The notes: generated from the letters alone by a model not told the origin. Positions 24,364 to 32,803 are shown, numbered from the stretch's first letter. The stretch: 44,359 nt of DNA from Pseudarthrobacter sp. C4D7 (GCF_013359725.1 NZ_JABFMW010000031.1:1-44359), one strand, 5' to 3'. Numbers and translations: made by a program.

Positions 24364-26298
24364 ATGGCCATTAACAGTGATCTGAGTTCCATCAAGCCAA
24401 AAGTTCCGCCATCAGGGGACGTTCCCCGTGAGCCGTCGGACACCGATCAAGGGGAAGCGACGGCGGCCCTTCCCACCGTCAACGAGCACGAGCAAATCCT
24501 GGAGGAACTGCGGCAGAGCAACCGGGAGCAGGCCGTCTCCCAGCGCCGCAACCGGAAACTGACCATGGACAAGGCGACGTTCGGCATAACAGGTGCCATC
24601 GCACTGGCCTTCGTGGCGTGCGGATTCCTCGACAAGGACAGCCTGGCCACCACGTCCAAGGACGCCCTGGACTGGGTCATGGAGTACACAGGGTGGCTCT
24701 TCATGGTCCTCGCGTCCTTGTTCGTCGTCTTCGTCCTGTGGTTGGCCCTGGGCAAATTCGGCAACATTCCGCTCGGCAAGGACGGGGAGAAGCCCGAATT
24801 CCGCACGGTGTCATGGATCGCCATGATGTTCGCCGCCGGAATGGGCATCGGCCTGATGTTCTACGGCGTGGCCGAGCCGCTGTACCACTTCGTCTCTCCC
24901 CCGCCCGGAACGGTTGACGGACGCACCCCCGCAGCCATCCAGACGGCCATGGCCACCTCGATCTTCCACTGGACCCTGCACCCCTGGGCCATGTACGCGG
25001 TGGTGGGCATCGCCATGGCCTATGGCACCTACCGGCTGGGACGCAGGCAGCTGATCTCCGCCGCCTTCACTTCCCTGTTCGGCATCAGGACCGTGGAGGG
25101 GCCGGTGGGCAAGGTCATCAACATCCTGGCCATCTTCGCCACCCTCTTCGGCACCGCCGCGTCACTGGGCCTTGGCGCCCTGCAGATTGGCAGCGGCTTC
25201 ACCTCCAACGGCTGGACCGGCGAGATCGGTACCCCCGTGCTCGTGGGCATCGTGGCGATCCTGACCGCGTGTTTCATTGCGTCCGCAGTGTCCGGCATCA
25301 GCCGCGGCATACAGTGGCTGTCCAACGTCAACATGGTGCTCGCGGTGGTCCTTGCAGTCATCGTGTTCGTCGCAGGCCCCACCCTGTTCATCCTCAACCT
25401 CATTCCCTCGGCCGTGGGCGACTACGTGCGCGACCTGGCAGAAATGTCGTCCCGCACGGAGGCCGTCGGCGACGAGGCGCTCCGGACCTGGATGTCCGGC
25501 TGGACCATCTTCTACTGGGCCTGGTGGATCTCCTGGACGCCCTTCGTGGGCATGTTCATCGCCCGGATCAGCCGGGGCCGGACCATCCGGCAGTTCGTCA
25601 CCGGCGTCCTGCTGGTCCCCAGCGTTGTCAGTGTCATTTGGTTCGGCATCTTCGGCGGTACCGCGTTCCACATCCAGCAGGAGGCAGACAAAGCCGGCAC
25701 GCCCGGCCTGATGACCGTCACCGACGGCAAGGCGACCATCGATTTTGACGGCGCCCTGTTCAACCTGGTGAAGAACCTCCCCCTGCCGGACTGGACCATT
25801 GCGGCAGTGATCGTTCTGGCCATGGTCCTGGTGGCAATCTTCTTCATCACCGGCGCCGACTCCGCCTCCCTGATCATGGCGTCGCTGAGCTCCAATGGCA
25901 GTTCCGAGCCCAAGCGTGCGTTGGTCATTTTCTGGGGCGCCCTCACCGGCGCCGTGGCCGCCGTCATGCTTCTCGCCGGCGGCGACCAGCCATCCGAAGC
26001 GTTGTCGGGCCTGCAGCGGATCACCATCGTCGCTGCCCTGCCCTTTGTCATCGTCATGCTGCTGCTCTGTTTCGCCCTCACCAAGGACCTGCGAAGGGAC
26101 CCCTTGTCCCTTCGCCGCAGGCTGGCGGACTCCGTGGTGGAGCGGGCCATCCGGACCGGCGTCGAGCAGCACCGGGGTGTCCAGTTTGAACTTGTGACGA
26201 AGCATGAATGCGCCGAAGGATGTGCCCAAGGCGCCAACTGCGCCGGCACGGGTCCGGACGCGGAAGAGCCGGAGCCGGAAAGGGCCGCCCTGCGGTAG
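24364..26298 (+). CDS. BCCT-family transporter (glycine betaine/choline/carnitine type)
   Basis: A 644-residue secondary transporter with about 12 membrane segments between residues ~75 and ~590. BCCT signatures are MFAAGMGIGLMFYGVAEP with the glycine-rich substrate/Na+ site, and WTIFYWAWWISWTPFVGMF, whose tryptophan/tyrosine cluster forms the trimethylammonium-binding box. The cytoplasmic N-terminus (~70 residues) is acidic. The C-terminus (~60 residues) has a Cys-containing stretch (HECAEGCAQGANCAG) that is unusual and of unknown role. The G-M-G-I-G form points to Na+-coupled betaine uptake. The ATG at 24364 has AAAGGA ten bases upstream. Given the downstream demethylation genes, it probably supplies glycine betaine as a nutrient. 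Confidence 0.9.
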   Translation: MAINSDLSSIKPKVPPSGDVPREPSDTDQGEATAALPTVNEHEQILEELRQSNREQAVSQRRNRKLTMDKATFGITGAIALAFVACGFLDKDSLATTSKDALDWVMEYTGWLFMVLASLFVVFVLWLALGKFGNIPLGKDGEKPEFRTVSWIAMMFAAGMGIGLMFYGVAEPLYHFVSPPPGTVDGRTPAAIQTAMATSIFHWTLHPWAMYAVVGIAMAYGTYRLGRRQLISAAFTSLFGIRTVEGPVGKVINILAIFATLFGTAASLGLGALQIGSGFTSNGWTGEIGTPVLVGIVAILTACFIASAVSGISRGIQWLSNVNMVLAVVLAVIVFVAGPTLFILNLIPSAVGDYVRDLAEMSSRTEAVGDEALRTWMSGWTIFYWAWWISWTPFVGMFIARISRGRTIRQFVTGVLLVPSVVSVIWFGIFGGTAFHIQQEADKAGTPGLMTVTDGKATIDFDGALFNLVKNLPLPDWTIAAVIVLAMVLVAIFFITGADSASLIMASLSSNGSSEPKRALVIFWGALTGAVAAVMLLAGGDQPSEALSGLQRITIVAALPFVIVMLLLCFALTKDLRRDPLSLRRRLADSVVERAIRTGVEQHRGVQFELVTKHECAEGCAQGANCAGTGPDAEEPEPERAALR

Positions 26299-26314
26299 GA
26301 CATCCGGAACGGAC

Positions 26315-26345
26315 GGAGCCCCGGCGCCTGCAGCGCCGGGGCTCC
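26315..26345 (+). terminator. Terminator after the BCCT gene
   Basis: A 13-bp perfect stem (26315-26327 and 26333-26345, loop CTGCA), 16 bases after the stop, is followed by AATCTTT. It is the natural end of the transporter transcript. Confidence 0.82.
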
Positions 26346-26357
26346 AATCTTTGCTGT

Positions 26358-26387
26358 CCGTAGGGGGAGCCGCGGCTCCCCCTACGG
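26358..26387 (-). terminator. Terminator for the minus-strand 93-residue gene
   Basis: A perfect 30-bp palindrome (CCGTAGGGGGAGCCG and its complement) lies five bases beyond the stop of the minus-strand gene. It is back to back with the BCCT terminator, so each converging transcript has its own hairpin. Confidence 0.72.
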
Positions 26388-26392
26388 AGGGA

Positions 26393-26674
26393 CTACACCC
26401 GTATCTGGTAGCCCGACGACTTGTCGAAGATGCGCCGGGTGCTGATGCCCTGGGCAGCTATCCAGAGCACCGAGCCGTCCTCAGCTGCCTGGTCCACCAC
26501 CCCGCTGGCCACGCACTCGTCCTGCAGCCACACTTCCACTCGGCGGCCCGCCAGGCGCGCCCAGTCGGCCCGAAGGCCGGGAAGCTGTTTCGAGACGTCG
26601 GCGTCCGGCGCCTCCTGCCCAGCGTCGAGGGCGACGGCGCCACGGGGCGCTTCATGGGTTGCCTGGGAATTCAC
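26393..26674 (-). CDS. Hypothetical protein, 93 residues
   Basis: I do not recognise this protein. It starts with GTG at 26674 and has GGAG about six bases upstream. The first 40 residues are polar and probably disordered. Residues ~40-93 look like a small beta-rich domain (RRVEVWLQDECVASGVVDQA, DGSVLWIAAQGISTRRIFDK) resembling an SH3-like or Sm-like barrel; that is only an impression. It lies 154 bases downstream of gntR on the same strand and has its own promoter region with a perfect TTGATATATCAA palindrome, so control by the GntR protein is likely. Confidence 0.6.
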   Translation of the reverse strand: MNSQATHEAPRGAVALDAGQEAPDADVSKQLPGLRADWARLAGRRVEVWLQDECVASGVVDQAAEDGSVLWIAAQGISTRRIFDKSSGYQIRV

Positions 26675-26728
26675 TGGTCACTCCGATCGCCGGCGTCGTC
26701 GCCGCTCACATCCATCACTGATATTTGT

Positions 26729-26740
26729 TTGATATATCAA
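26729..26740. promoter_or_regulatory. Candidate GntR operator upstream of the 93-residue gene
   Basis: A perfect 12-bp palindrome TTGATATATCAA lies in an A/T-rich stretch that stands out from the GC-rich background. The core ATATATC is shared with two sites in the gntR-purU intergenic region (27582-27593 and 27606-27617). Confidence 0.5.
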
Positions 26741-26828
26741 TCTGGACTCAGAGTATGTCCCAGGTCACACCGGGTGTCAACGTGCAGCATGTGGCCCTGG
26801 AGGCGCCCGGTGCAATGCCTGGGGGCAG

Positions 26829-27509
26829 CTAGGCCTTGAAAAGCGCCTCCCGGACCGCATTTTCAAAGCCGCTGACGTGCACTCGGGCAAGCTCCGCGGC
26901 CCGCTCCTCATCCCCGTCAATGACGGCACGGAGCAGGTCGAGGTGTTCACGGACATGGTGGGACAGGTCCGGCAGCCGGTCGATCACCATGCACCAAATG
27001 CGCGTCGCCAGGTTGTCGTAGCGGATCAGGATATCCTCCAGGTGCGGGTTGGCAGCGGCGGCGTAGATCCCCTGATGCACCTGGGCGTCGAGCTGCAGCG
27101 TCTCCGTCACGGTTGCCGAGGACGCATCGAAAGCTTCCACCTTGCCCAGGGTGGCACGCAGCCCGTCCCGGACCGCAGGGGACGCCACCCGTGCGGCACG
27201 GGCTGCCGCGAGCGGCTCAAGCTGGGCGCGGATCTCCGAGATGAAGGAAAGATCGGTGACGTCCACCCGGGTGGCGAACGTTCCCCTTCGCGGATAGGTC
27301 TTCACCAGCCGGTCCAGCTCCAGCCGCTTCAGGGCTTCGCGCACCGGAGTCCGCCCAACACCAAGGTTTTTGGCCAGGAGCTCATCGTTGAGCAGTTCGC
27401 CGGGCTTGATTTCCAGGGTCAGCAGCCAGTCACGGATACTCTCGTAGGCGACGTCGGCCAAGGACTTCCGCGCCGCGTCGTCCGCCACCGCCAAAGCTTC
27501 GAATGCCAT
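26829..27509 (-). CDS. GntR-family transcriptional regulator, FadR (FCD) subgroup
   Basis: A 226-residue regulator. The N-terminal winged helix (~15-85) contains VAYESIRDWLLTLEIKPGE, LAKNLGVGRTPVREALKRLELDRLVK and the wing YPRRGTFA. The C-terminal all-helical FCD domain (~90-225) contains the metal/ligand residues expected in DAQVHQGIYAAAANPHL and HLDLLRAVIDGDEERA. It is transcribed divergently from purU-dmg-folD, with 122 bp between start codons. An AAGGGG site precedes the ATG. The likely role is control of the one-carbon operon; the ligand is unknown. Confidence 0.9.
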   Translation of the reverse strand: MAFEALAVADDAARKSLADVAYESIRDWLLTLEIKPGELLNDELLAKNLGVGRTPVREALKRLELDRLVKTYPRRGTFATRVDVTDLSFISEIRAQLEPLAAARAARVASPAVRDGLRATLGKVEAFDASSATVTETLQLDAQVHQGIYAAAANPHLEDILIRYDNLATRIWCMVIDRLPDLSHHVREHLDLLRAVIDGDEERAAELARVHVSGFENAVREALFKA

Positions 27510-27542
27510 GCCGAGCCCCTTCTTAGCAACTGAAAAAAACTA

Positions 27543-27617
27543 TTGACCTCACCTTTGGACCAGTATACGCTGACACTCAATCTAATATATCAGTCCGCAG
27601 CTTTTGAATATATCTAG
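27543..27617 (+). promoter_or_regulatory. purU promoter with ATATATC-type GntR operators
   Basis: -35 TTGACC (27543-27548), 17 bp, -10 TACGCT (27566-27571). Just downstream are CTAATATATCAG (27582-27593), a near-palindrome, and GAATATATCTAG (27606-27617). Both share ATATATC with TTGATATATCAA at 26729. Placement after the -10 fits repression by the adjacent GntR protein. AAGGAGGAG precedes the purU ATG. Confidence 0.6.
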
Positions 27618-27631
27618 AAGGAGGAGCGGCT

Positions 27632-28537
27632 ATGACCCTCATCGAAGCAGCCTCAGCAACCATCACCCTGCCGGCGCTCAAGGAAGAGAAGGCGCAGAAG
27701 CTGGTACTGACCCTGTCCTGCAAGGAGCAGGCCGGAATTGTGCAGGCCGTGACCACGTTCCTGTTCGAGCGTGGCTTCAACATCGACGAGCACCAGCAGT
27801 TCGACGACAGCCTGCGCGAGACGCTCCACCTGCGCACGGCGTTTTCCGGCTCCCCCAGCTACACGCCCGCCATGCTCGAGGAAGAGTTCGCGGGCATCGC
27901 CGGCCGGTTCGACATGAAGTTCAGCTTCCATGACCAGACCCCCAAGCGCGTCCTGGTCATGGTGTCCAAGTTCGGCCACTGCCTTAACGACCTCATCTTC
28001 CGCTGGCGCGGCGGCAGCCTCGGCGGTGAACTGGTGGCAGTCGTGTCCAACCACGAGACCCACCGGGCAATGGCGGAAGCCGCAGAGCTCCCTTTCATCT
28101 ACGTCCCCGTCACTCCGGACACCAAGGCCGACGCAGAGCGCCGGCTGCTGGAACTCGTGGATGAGTACGAGGCAGACCTCGTGGTCCTGGCCCGATACAT
28201 GCAGGTGCTCTCCGATGACCTCTGCCGCGCACTCGAGGGCCGGGCCATCAACATCCACCACTCCTTCCTCCCCGGCTTCAAGGGCGCCCGTCCTTACCAC
28301 CAGGCCTACGACCGCGGCGTCAAGCTGGTGGGCGCCACCGCCCACTACGTCACCGCCGACCTGGATGAGGGGCCGATCATCGAGCAGGAAGTCATCCGGG
28401 TGGACCACACCTACGGCCCGGCGCAGCTGTCCACCGTGGGCCAGGACGCCGAGGCACTGGCCCTCTCCCGGGCCGTTCGCTGGCACTGCCAGCACCGCGT
28501 GCTGCTGGACCAGACCAGCACCGTGGTGTTCCGGTAA
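27632..28537 (+). CDS. purU: Formyltetrahydrofolate deformylase
   Basis: A 301-residue enzyme that hydrolyses 10-formyl-THF to formate and THF. An N-terminal ACT domain (~22-95: LSCKEQAGIVQAVTTFLFERG, NIDEHQQFDD) precedes the formyltransferase-fold catalytic domain (~105-300) with NIHHSFLPGFKGARPYHQAY, VGATAHYVTADLDEGPII (catalytic Asp) and EALALSRAVRWH. The length is typical. It is the first gene of the purU-dmg-cyclohydrolase-folD unit, where it would discharge the one-carbon units produced by dimethylglycine oxidation as formate and recycle THF. A very strong ribosome binding site precedes it. Confidence 0.95.
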   Translation: MTLIEAASATITLPALKEEKAQKLVLTLSCKEQAGIVQAVTTFLFERGFNIDEHQQFDDSLRETLHLRTAFSGSPSYTPAMLEEEFAGIAGRFDMKFSFHDQTPKRVLVMVSKFGHCLNDLIFRWRGGSLGGELVAVVSNHETHRAMAEAAELPFIYVPVTPDTKADAERRLLELVDEYEADLVVLARYMQVLSDDLCRALEGRAINIHHSFLPGFKGARPYHQAYDRGVKLVGATAHYVTADLDEGPIIEQEVIRVDHTYGPAQLSTVGQDAEALALSRAVRWHCQHRVLLDQTSTVVFR

Positions 28538-28586
28538 GCAGCCCCCGTCCGCAGACATAACCCGTAGAGCAGCAGGAGAGACTCCC

Positions 28587-31079
28587 TTGGTATCGTCACC
28601 ACGCATTGTCATTATCGGAGCCGGCATCGTCGGCACCATCCTCGCGGATGAACTCGTCACGCGCGGCTGGAACAACATCACGGTCCTGGACCAGGGACCC
28701 CTCACCATGCCCGGCGGCTCCACCTCGCACGCCCCGGGACTGGTCTTCCAGACAAACCCCTCCAAGTCCATGGCCCTGTTCGCCAAGTACACCGTGGAGA
28801 AACTGCTGTCCCTCACCGAAGACGGTGTCAGCTGCTTCAACCAGGTGGGTGGCCTGGAAGTCGCCACCACCGAAACCCGGCTCGCGGACCTGAAGCGCAA
28901 GCTCGGCTACGCGCAGGCTTGGGGCATCGAGGGCTCCATTCTCTCCCCGGCAGAATGCAAGGCGCTCTACCCGCTCATCAACGACGAGGACATCCTGGGC
29001 GGCCTCCACGTTCCCAGCGACGGCCTGGCCAGCGCCGCCCGCGCGGTCCAGCTGCTGATCAAGCGCACCGAGGCAGCCGGCGTTAAATACATCGGAAACA
29101 CCGAAGTCACCGGCCTCGAACAGTCCGGCCGCCGCGTCACCGGAGTCCAGACGCCCGACGGCGTGATCCCGGCAGACATCGTGGTCTCCTGCGCCGGGTT
29201 CTGGGGCGCAAAGGTGGGAGAGCTGATCGGCATGTCCGTGCCGCTGCTGCCGCTGGCACACCAGTACGTCAAGACCACGCCGGTGCCGGCCCTGAAGGGG
29301 AAGAACGAGCTGCCCAACGGTGCACAGCTCCCCATCCTCCGCCACCAGGACCAGGACCTCTACTACCGCGAACACGGCGACCGGTACGGCATTGGCTCCT
29401 ACGCCCACAAGCCCATGCCCGTGGACCTGGATGAACTCGGCAGCTTCACGCCGGACGAGATCAGCGAACACCACATGCCCTCCCGACTGGACTTCACCGT
29501 GGAAGACTTCCTCCCGGCGTGGGAGGCCACCAAGCAGATTCTGCCTGCCCTGCGCGAAAGCGAGATCGAGGACGGCTTCAACGGCATCTTCTCCTTCACC
29601 CCGGACGGCGGCTCGCTGGTGGGTGAGTCCAAGGAACTGGACGGCTTCTTCGTGGCCGAAGCCGTGTGGGTCACCCACTCGGCGGGCATTGCCCGCGCCG
29701 TGGCCGAGCTCCTGGTGGACGGCAAGTCTTCCATCGACCTGGGCGACTGCGACATCCACCGCTTCGAGGACGTCCAGCTGACCCCGGAATACGTCAGCGA
29801 AACCTCGCAGCAGAACTTCGTGGAGATCTACGACGTCCTGCACCCGCTGCAGCCCAAGCTTTCGCCGCGGAATCTGCGCGTCAGCCCCTTCCACGCCCGG
29901 CACAAGCAGCTGGGCGGCTTCTTCCTGGAAGGTGCCGGCTGGGAGCGGCCCTACTGGTTCGAGGCCAACGCCGAACTCCTCAAGGAAATGCCCGCTGACT
30001 GGCAGCCGCCGGCCCGCGACTCATGGTCCGGCATGTTCAGCTCGCCCATTGCCGCGGCTGAGGCCTGGAAGACGCGCACCGCCGTCGCCATGTACGACAT
30101 GACCCCGCTGAAGCGCCTCGAAATTTCCGGGCCCGGCGCCTTGAAGCTGCTGCAGGAACTGACCACCGCGGAAATGGACAAGAAGCCCGGAGCCGTCACC
30201 TACACTCTGCTGCTGGACGGGCAGGGCGGGGTCCGAAGCGACATCACCGTGGCCCGCCTGGACGAGCAGACCTTCCAGCTTGGCGCCAACGGCAACATCG
30301 ACACCGCCTACTTCGACCGGGCAGCCCGGCACCAGACAGCGAGCGGCAGCGCCGAAGACTGGGTCCAGGTCCGCGACACCACCGGCGGCACCTGCTGCAT
30401 CGGCCTCTGGGGCCCGCTGGCCCGGGAGGTGGTCGGTGCGGTCAGCAGCGACGACTTCTCCAACGACGGCCTGAAGTACTTCCGGTCCAAGCAGGTGGTC
30501 ATCGGCGGCGTCCCGGTCACCGCCATGCGCCTGTCCTACGTGGGCGAACTCGGCTGGGAGCTGTACACCAGCGCCGACAACGGCCAGCGCCTCTGGGACG
30601 CGCTGTGGAAGGCCGGCCAGCCGTCCGGCATCATCGCCGCCGGCCGCGCCGCCTTCAGCTCGCTCCGCCTGGAAAAGGGCTACCGCTCCTGGGGCACGGA
30701 CATGACCACCGAGCACGACCCCTTCGAGGCCGGCCTGGGCTTCGCCGTGAAGATGGCCAAGGAGAACTTCGTCGGGAAGGCGGCCCTGGAGGGACGCACC
30801 GAAGAAAACTCCGGACGCCGCCTGCGCTGCCTGACGGTCGACGACGGACGCAGCCTGGTGCTGGGCAAGGAACCGGTGTTCTACAAAGACCAGGCGGTGG
30901 GTTACGTCACCAGCGCCGCCTACGGTTACACGGTCAGGAAGCCGATCGCCTACTCCTACCTTCCCGCCGAGGTTTCCATCGGCGACTCCGTCGAAATCGA
31001 GTACTTCGGACGCCGGATCGTCGCCACGGTCACCCAGGATCCGCTGTACGACCCCACCATGACCCGGCTCCGCGGCTAG
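28587..31079 (+). CDS. dmg: Dimethylglycine oxidase (FAD + folate-binding fusion)
   Basis: An 830-residue bifunctional enzyme, the length of the characterised A. globiformis dimethylglycine oxidase. Residues ~5-420 form the FAD oxidoreductase (IVIIGAGIVGTILADEL; His48 in GSTSHAPGL is the expected covalent flavin site; PLLPLAHQY and DLYYREHGDR line the active site). Residues ~430-830 form the GcvT/aminomethyltransferase-like THF-binding part (TAVAMYDMTPLKRLEISGPG, FRSKQVVIGGVPVTAMRLSY, GELGWELY). It oxidises dimethylglycine and passes the methylene group to THF. The start is a TTG at 28587 with AGGAG eight bases upstream; no ATG or GTG fits. It is followed after 4 bases by the cyclohydrolase gene. 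Confidence 0.92.
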   Translation: MVSSPRIVIIGAGIVGTILADELVTRGWNNITVLDQGPLTMPGGSTSHAPGLVFQTNPSKSMALFAKYTVEKLLSLTEDGVSCFNQVGGLEVATTETRLADLKRKLGYAQAWGIEGSILSPAECKALYPLINDEDILGGLHVPSDGLASAARAVQLLIKRTEAAGVKYIGNTEVTGLEQSGRRVTGVQTPDGVIPADIVVSCAGFWGAKVGELIGMSVPLLPLAHQYVKTTPVPALKGKNELPNGAQLPILRHQDQDLYYREHGDRYGIGSYAHKPMPVDLDELGSFTPDEISEHHMPSRLDFTVEDFLPAWEATKQILPALRESEIEDGFNGIFSFTPDGGSLVGESKELDGFFVAEAVWVTHSAGIARAVAELLVDGKSSIDLGDCDIHRFEDVQLTPEYVSETSQQNFVEIYDVLHPLQPKLSPRNLRVSPFHARHKQLGGFFLEGAGWERPYWFEANAELLKEMPADWQPPARDSWSGMFSSPIAAAEAWKTRTAVAMYDMTPLKRLEISGPGALKLLQELTTAEMDKKPGAVTYTLLLDGQGGVRSDITVARLDEQTFQLGANGNIDTAYFDRAARHQTASGSAEDWVQVRDTTGGTCCIGLWGPLAREVVGAVSSDDFSNDGLKYFRSKQVVIGGVPVTAMRLSYVGELGWELYTSADNGQRLWDALWKAGQPSGIIAAGRAAFSSLRLEKGYRSWGTDMTTEHDPFEAGLGFAVKMAKENFVGKAALEGRTEENSGRRLRCLTVDDGRSLVLGKEPVFYKDQAVGYVTSAAYGYTVRKPIAYSYLPAEVSIGDSVEIEYFGRRIVATVTQDPLYDPTMTRLRG

Positions 31080-31083
31080 CGCC

Positions 31084-31710
31084 ATGATCAGTTCCGAGAC
31101 AGTCAGCAGCTACCTCGCCCGGTTGGCCGCCAAGCAGCCGACGCCGGGCGGCGGCGCCGCGGCGGCGCTGCACGCGGCCCAGGCGGCGGCACTGGTGGCC
31201 ATGGTGGCTCGATACACCACCGGCGCCAAATACGACCAGCACGCACCGCTGGTGCAGCGCATCACCCAGGCTGCCGACGACTTTGTGGCCGAGGCACTGC
31301 GCCTTGCTGAAGCGGATGAACAAGCCTTCCAGGCAGTCATCGACTCATACAAGCTCCCGTCCGGCACCGATGACCTCAAGGCCGCCCGGGCAGCCGGGAT
31401 CCAGTCCGCCCTCATCCAGGCGGCAGAAACGCCCGCCCGGCTCATTCAGCTGTCCGGACGGATCGTGGACCTCGCTACCGAGCTGTTCGACGTCGCCAAC
31501 GCCAACGTCATCAGCGACGTTGCCGCCGCTGCTGACGCTGCGCGGGCAGCTGCCACCACGGCGCGCGTCAACATCGACATCAACGTGGTGGCGGTCAAGG
31601 ATCCGGAGGCACGCGCGCTGCTTGCCCAACAGACGGACAGCATCGAAGAGAAGGTGGTCCTGGCAGCAGATGGCCTCTCCGCCCGCGTTCGGGAAAGGAT
31701 CCTGGGTTGA
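31084..31710 (+). CDS. Cyclodeaminase/cyclohydrolase (FTCD_C / FchA) family protein, predicted methenyl-THF cyclohydrolase
   Basis: A 208-residue helical protein. The family signature is KQPTPGGGAAAALHAAQAAA near residues 17-36, followed by long helices (AADDFVAEALRLAEADEQAF, IVDLATELFDVANANVISD, AATTARVNIDINV). FchA-type members convert methenyl-THF to 10-formyl-THF; others are formimino-THF cyclodeaminases. No formiminotransferase gene is near, and the gene sits between dmg and folD, so the cyclohydrolase reading is better. Its last four bases overlap the folD start (TTGA), which suggests fixed stoichiometry with a FolD that itself lacks the cyclohydrolase lysine. Confidence 0.85.
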   Translation: MISSETVSSYLARLAAKQPTPGGGAAAALHAAQAAALVAMVARYTTGAKYDQHAPLVQRITQAADDFVAEALRLAEADEQAFQAVIDSYKLPSGTDDLKAARAAGIQSALIQAAETPARLIQLSGRIVDLATELFDVANANVISDVAAAADAARAAATTARVNIDINVVAVKDPEARALLAQQTDSIEEKVVLAADGLSARVRERILG

Positions 31711-32612
31711 GCACCGCAATACTTTCCGGAAAGCCCTTGGCCGGCCTGATCCACCGGGAGGTCCAGGAGCAGGCCCGGTCGCTTGAACTGGACGGCGTCC
31801 GGCCGGTCGTGGCGGTGGTCATGGCCACCGCCGATGAGTCAACGCGCTGGTACGTCCGTTCCATCGAGCGCGCAGCGGAGCGTGCCGGAGTCGGCTGCCG
31901 GATCATCGACCTGGGCCATGATGCAACGGAAACCGAGCTGGCCGGCGTCCTGCGGGACGTCAGCGCTGAACCGTCCGCCCACGGCATCATCCTGCAAACC
32001 CCGCTGCCGGCGGGGGTCCGGACGGACAACCTGGTGGGCCTCATCGCCCCGGAAAAGGACATTGACGGCGCAAATCCGTTGAGCCTGGGACGCCTGGCCG
32101 TCGGCCAGCCGGCCTTTGCTCCCGCCACCGCCCGGTCGGTGGTCGACATCCTTGACCACTACCAAATTCCCGTTGCGGGCAAGGCCGTGGTGGTGGTGGG
32201 CCGCTCCGCCGTCGTCGGCAAGCCCCTGTCCCTCCTCCTGCTGGCACGCGATGCCACCGTGACGGTCTGCCATTCCAGGTCGGGCCCGCTGGAGCGCCAT
32301 ACCAAGGATGCCGACGTCGTGGTGGTCGCCGCCGGCCGCGCCGGACTGTTGACCGGCAGCCAGGTCTCCTCCCGGACGGTGGTGGTCGACGTCGGCACGA
32401 ATGTCCTTTCCGACGGTTCGCTGGTGGGTGATGTGGACCAAGCAAGCGTCACCGGGACCGCAGCGGGGCTGACCCCTGTTCCCGGCGGCGTCGGCTCCGT
32501 GACCACCGCGCTGCTGCTCCTGCACACCGTGGAGGCTGCACGCCGGCAATTCCCGTCCCTGCCGCTGGCGGCCGGAACCGCCGGGGCCCAGGTCCTGGAA
32601 GCCGCGGGCTAA
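31707..32612 (+). CDS. folD: FolD-type methylene-THF dehydrogenase, catalytic lysine missing
   Basis: A 301-residue FolD homologue. Conserved parts include QTPLPAGVRTDNL, PEKDIDGANPLSLGRL, the Rossmann segment VVVVGRSAVVGKPLSLLLL and LTPVPGGVGSVTTALLLLHT. In E. coli FolD the active-site motif is Y-V-x-x-K with the lysine essential for the cyclohydrolase step. Here the aligned segment is WYVRSIERAAERAG, so Ile stands in for Lys. The usual Gln (QTPL) and Asp (KDIDG) are kept, so NAD(P)-dependent dehydrogenase activity is plausible and cyclohydrolase activity is doubtful. It starts with TTG overlapping the stop of the cyclohydrolase gene, with AAAGGA seven bases upstream. Confidence 0.9.
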   Translation: MSTAILSGKPLAGLIHREVQEQARSLELDGVRPVVAVVMATADESTRWYVRSIERAAERAGVGCRIIDLGHDATETELAGVLRDVSAEPSAHGIILQTPLPAGVRTDNLVGLIAPEKDIDGANPLSLGRLAVGQPAFAPATARSVVDILDHYQIPVAGKAVVVVGRSAVVGKPLSLLLLARDATVTVCHSRSGPLERHTKDADVVVVAAGRAGLLTGSQVSSRTVVVDVGTNVLSDGSLVGDVDQASVTGTAAGLTPVPGGVGSVTTALLLLHTVEAARRQFPSLPLAAGTAGAQVLEAAG

Positions 32613-32628
32613 GGGGGACGGTGCCGGC

Positions 32629-32646
32629 AACGGGTGTCCCGTTTTT
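32629..32646 (+). terminator. Terminator after folD
   Basis: AACGGG-TGT-CCCGTT forms a 6-bp stem with a 3-base loop followed by TTT, 16 bases after the stop. An alternative outer pairing (GGGAC near 32615 with GTCCC near 32636) could extend it. It ends the purU-folD unit. Confidence 0.65.
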
Positions 32647-32652
32647 GTGAAA

Positions 32653-32717
32653 GGTGCTTCGGTGGGCCTAAGACCTGGGGAGGTATTCCTCATCGAAGCA
32701 CCGTTTTCGAAAAACGG
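32653..32717. other. Structured non-coding element between folD and the MFS promoter
   Basis: A perfect 9-bp inverted repeat, GGTGCTTCG (32653-32661) and CGAAGCACC (32694-32702), encloses a smaller GAGG-TATT-CCTC hairpin. CCGTTTT-CGA-AAAACGG follows at 32701-32717. Six-frame reading shows no convincing gene here. It could be a transcribed RNA structure, a repeat element or a remnant; no known riboswitch class was recognised. Confidence 0.35.
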
Positions 32718-32803
32718 GGCCCCACAACTGGCCAAGGGCTTCCGGCGTGCCCAAGGCTTATCGCAGAAACGCCTACACAGACCGCCGTCCACGAGTCATA
32801 CTC

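Noticed and set aside
26358..26387. Operator of a regulator (perfect 30-bp palindrome)
   Set aside because: Its place right after a stop codon and back to back with another hairpin makes a terminator much more likely.
27930..28586. N-terminal extension of the dmg frame over purU (1049 codons in total)
   Set aside because: Composition there is Ser/Thr/Pro-rich frame noise from purU. The TTG at 28587 has a good ribosome binding site and gives the family length of 830.
31084..31710. Formimino-THF cyclodeaminase of histidine degradation
   Set aside because: No formiminotransferase or hut gene is near; the overlap with folD and the dmg context favour a methenyl-THF cyclohydrolase role, though the family alone cannot decide.
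32653..32717. Glycine riboswitch before the MFS gene
   Set aside because: A glycine-linked locus made this attractive, but the conserved tandem core of the glycine riboswitch was not found. It is kept only as an unexplained structured element.
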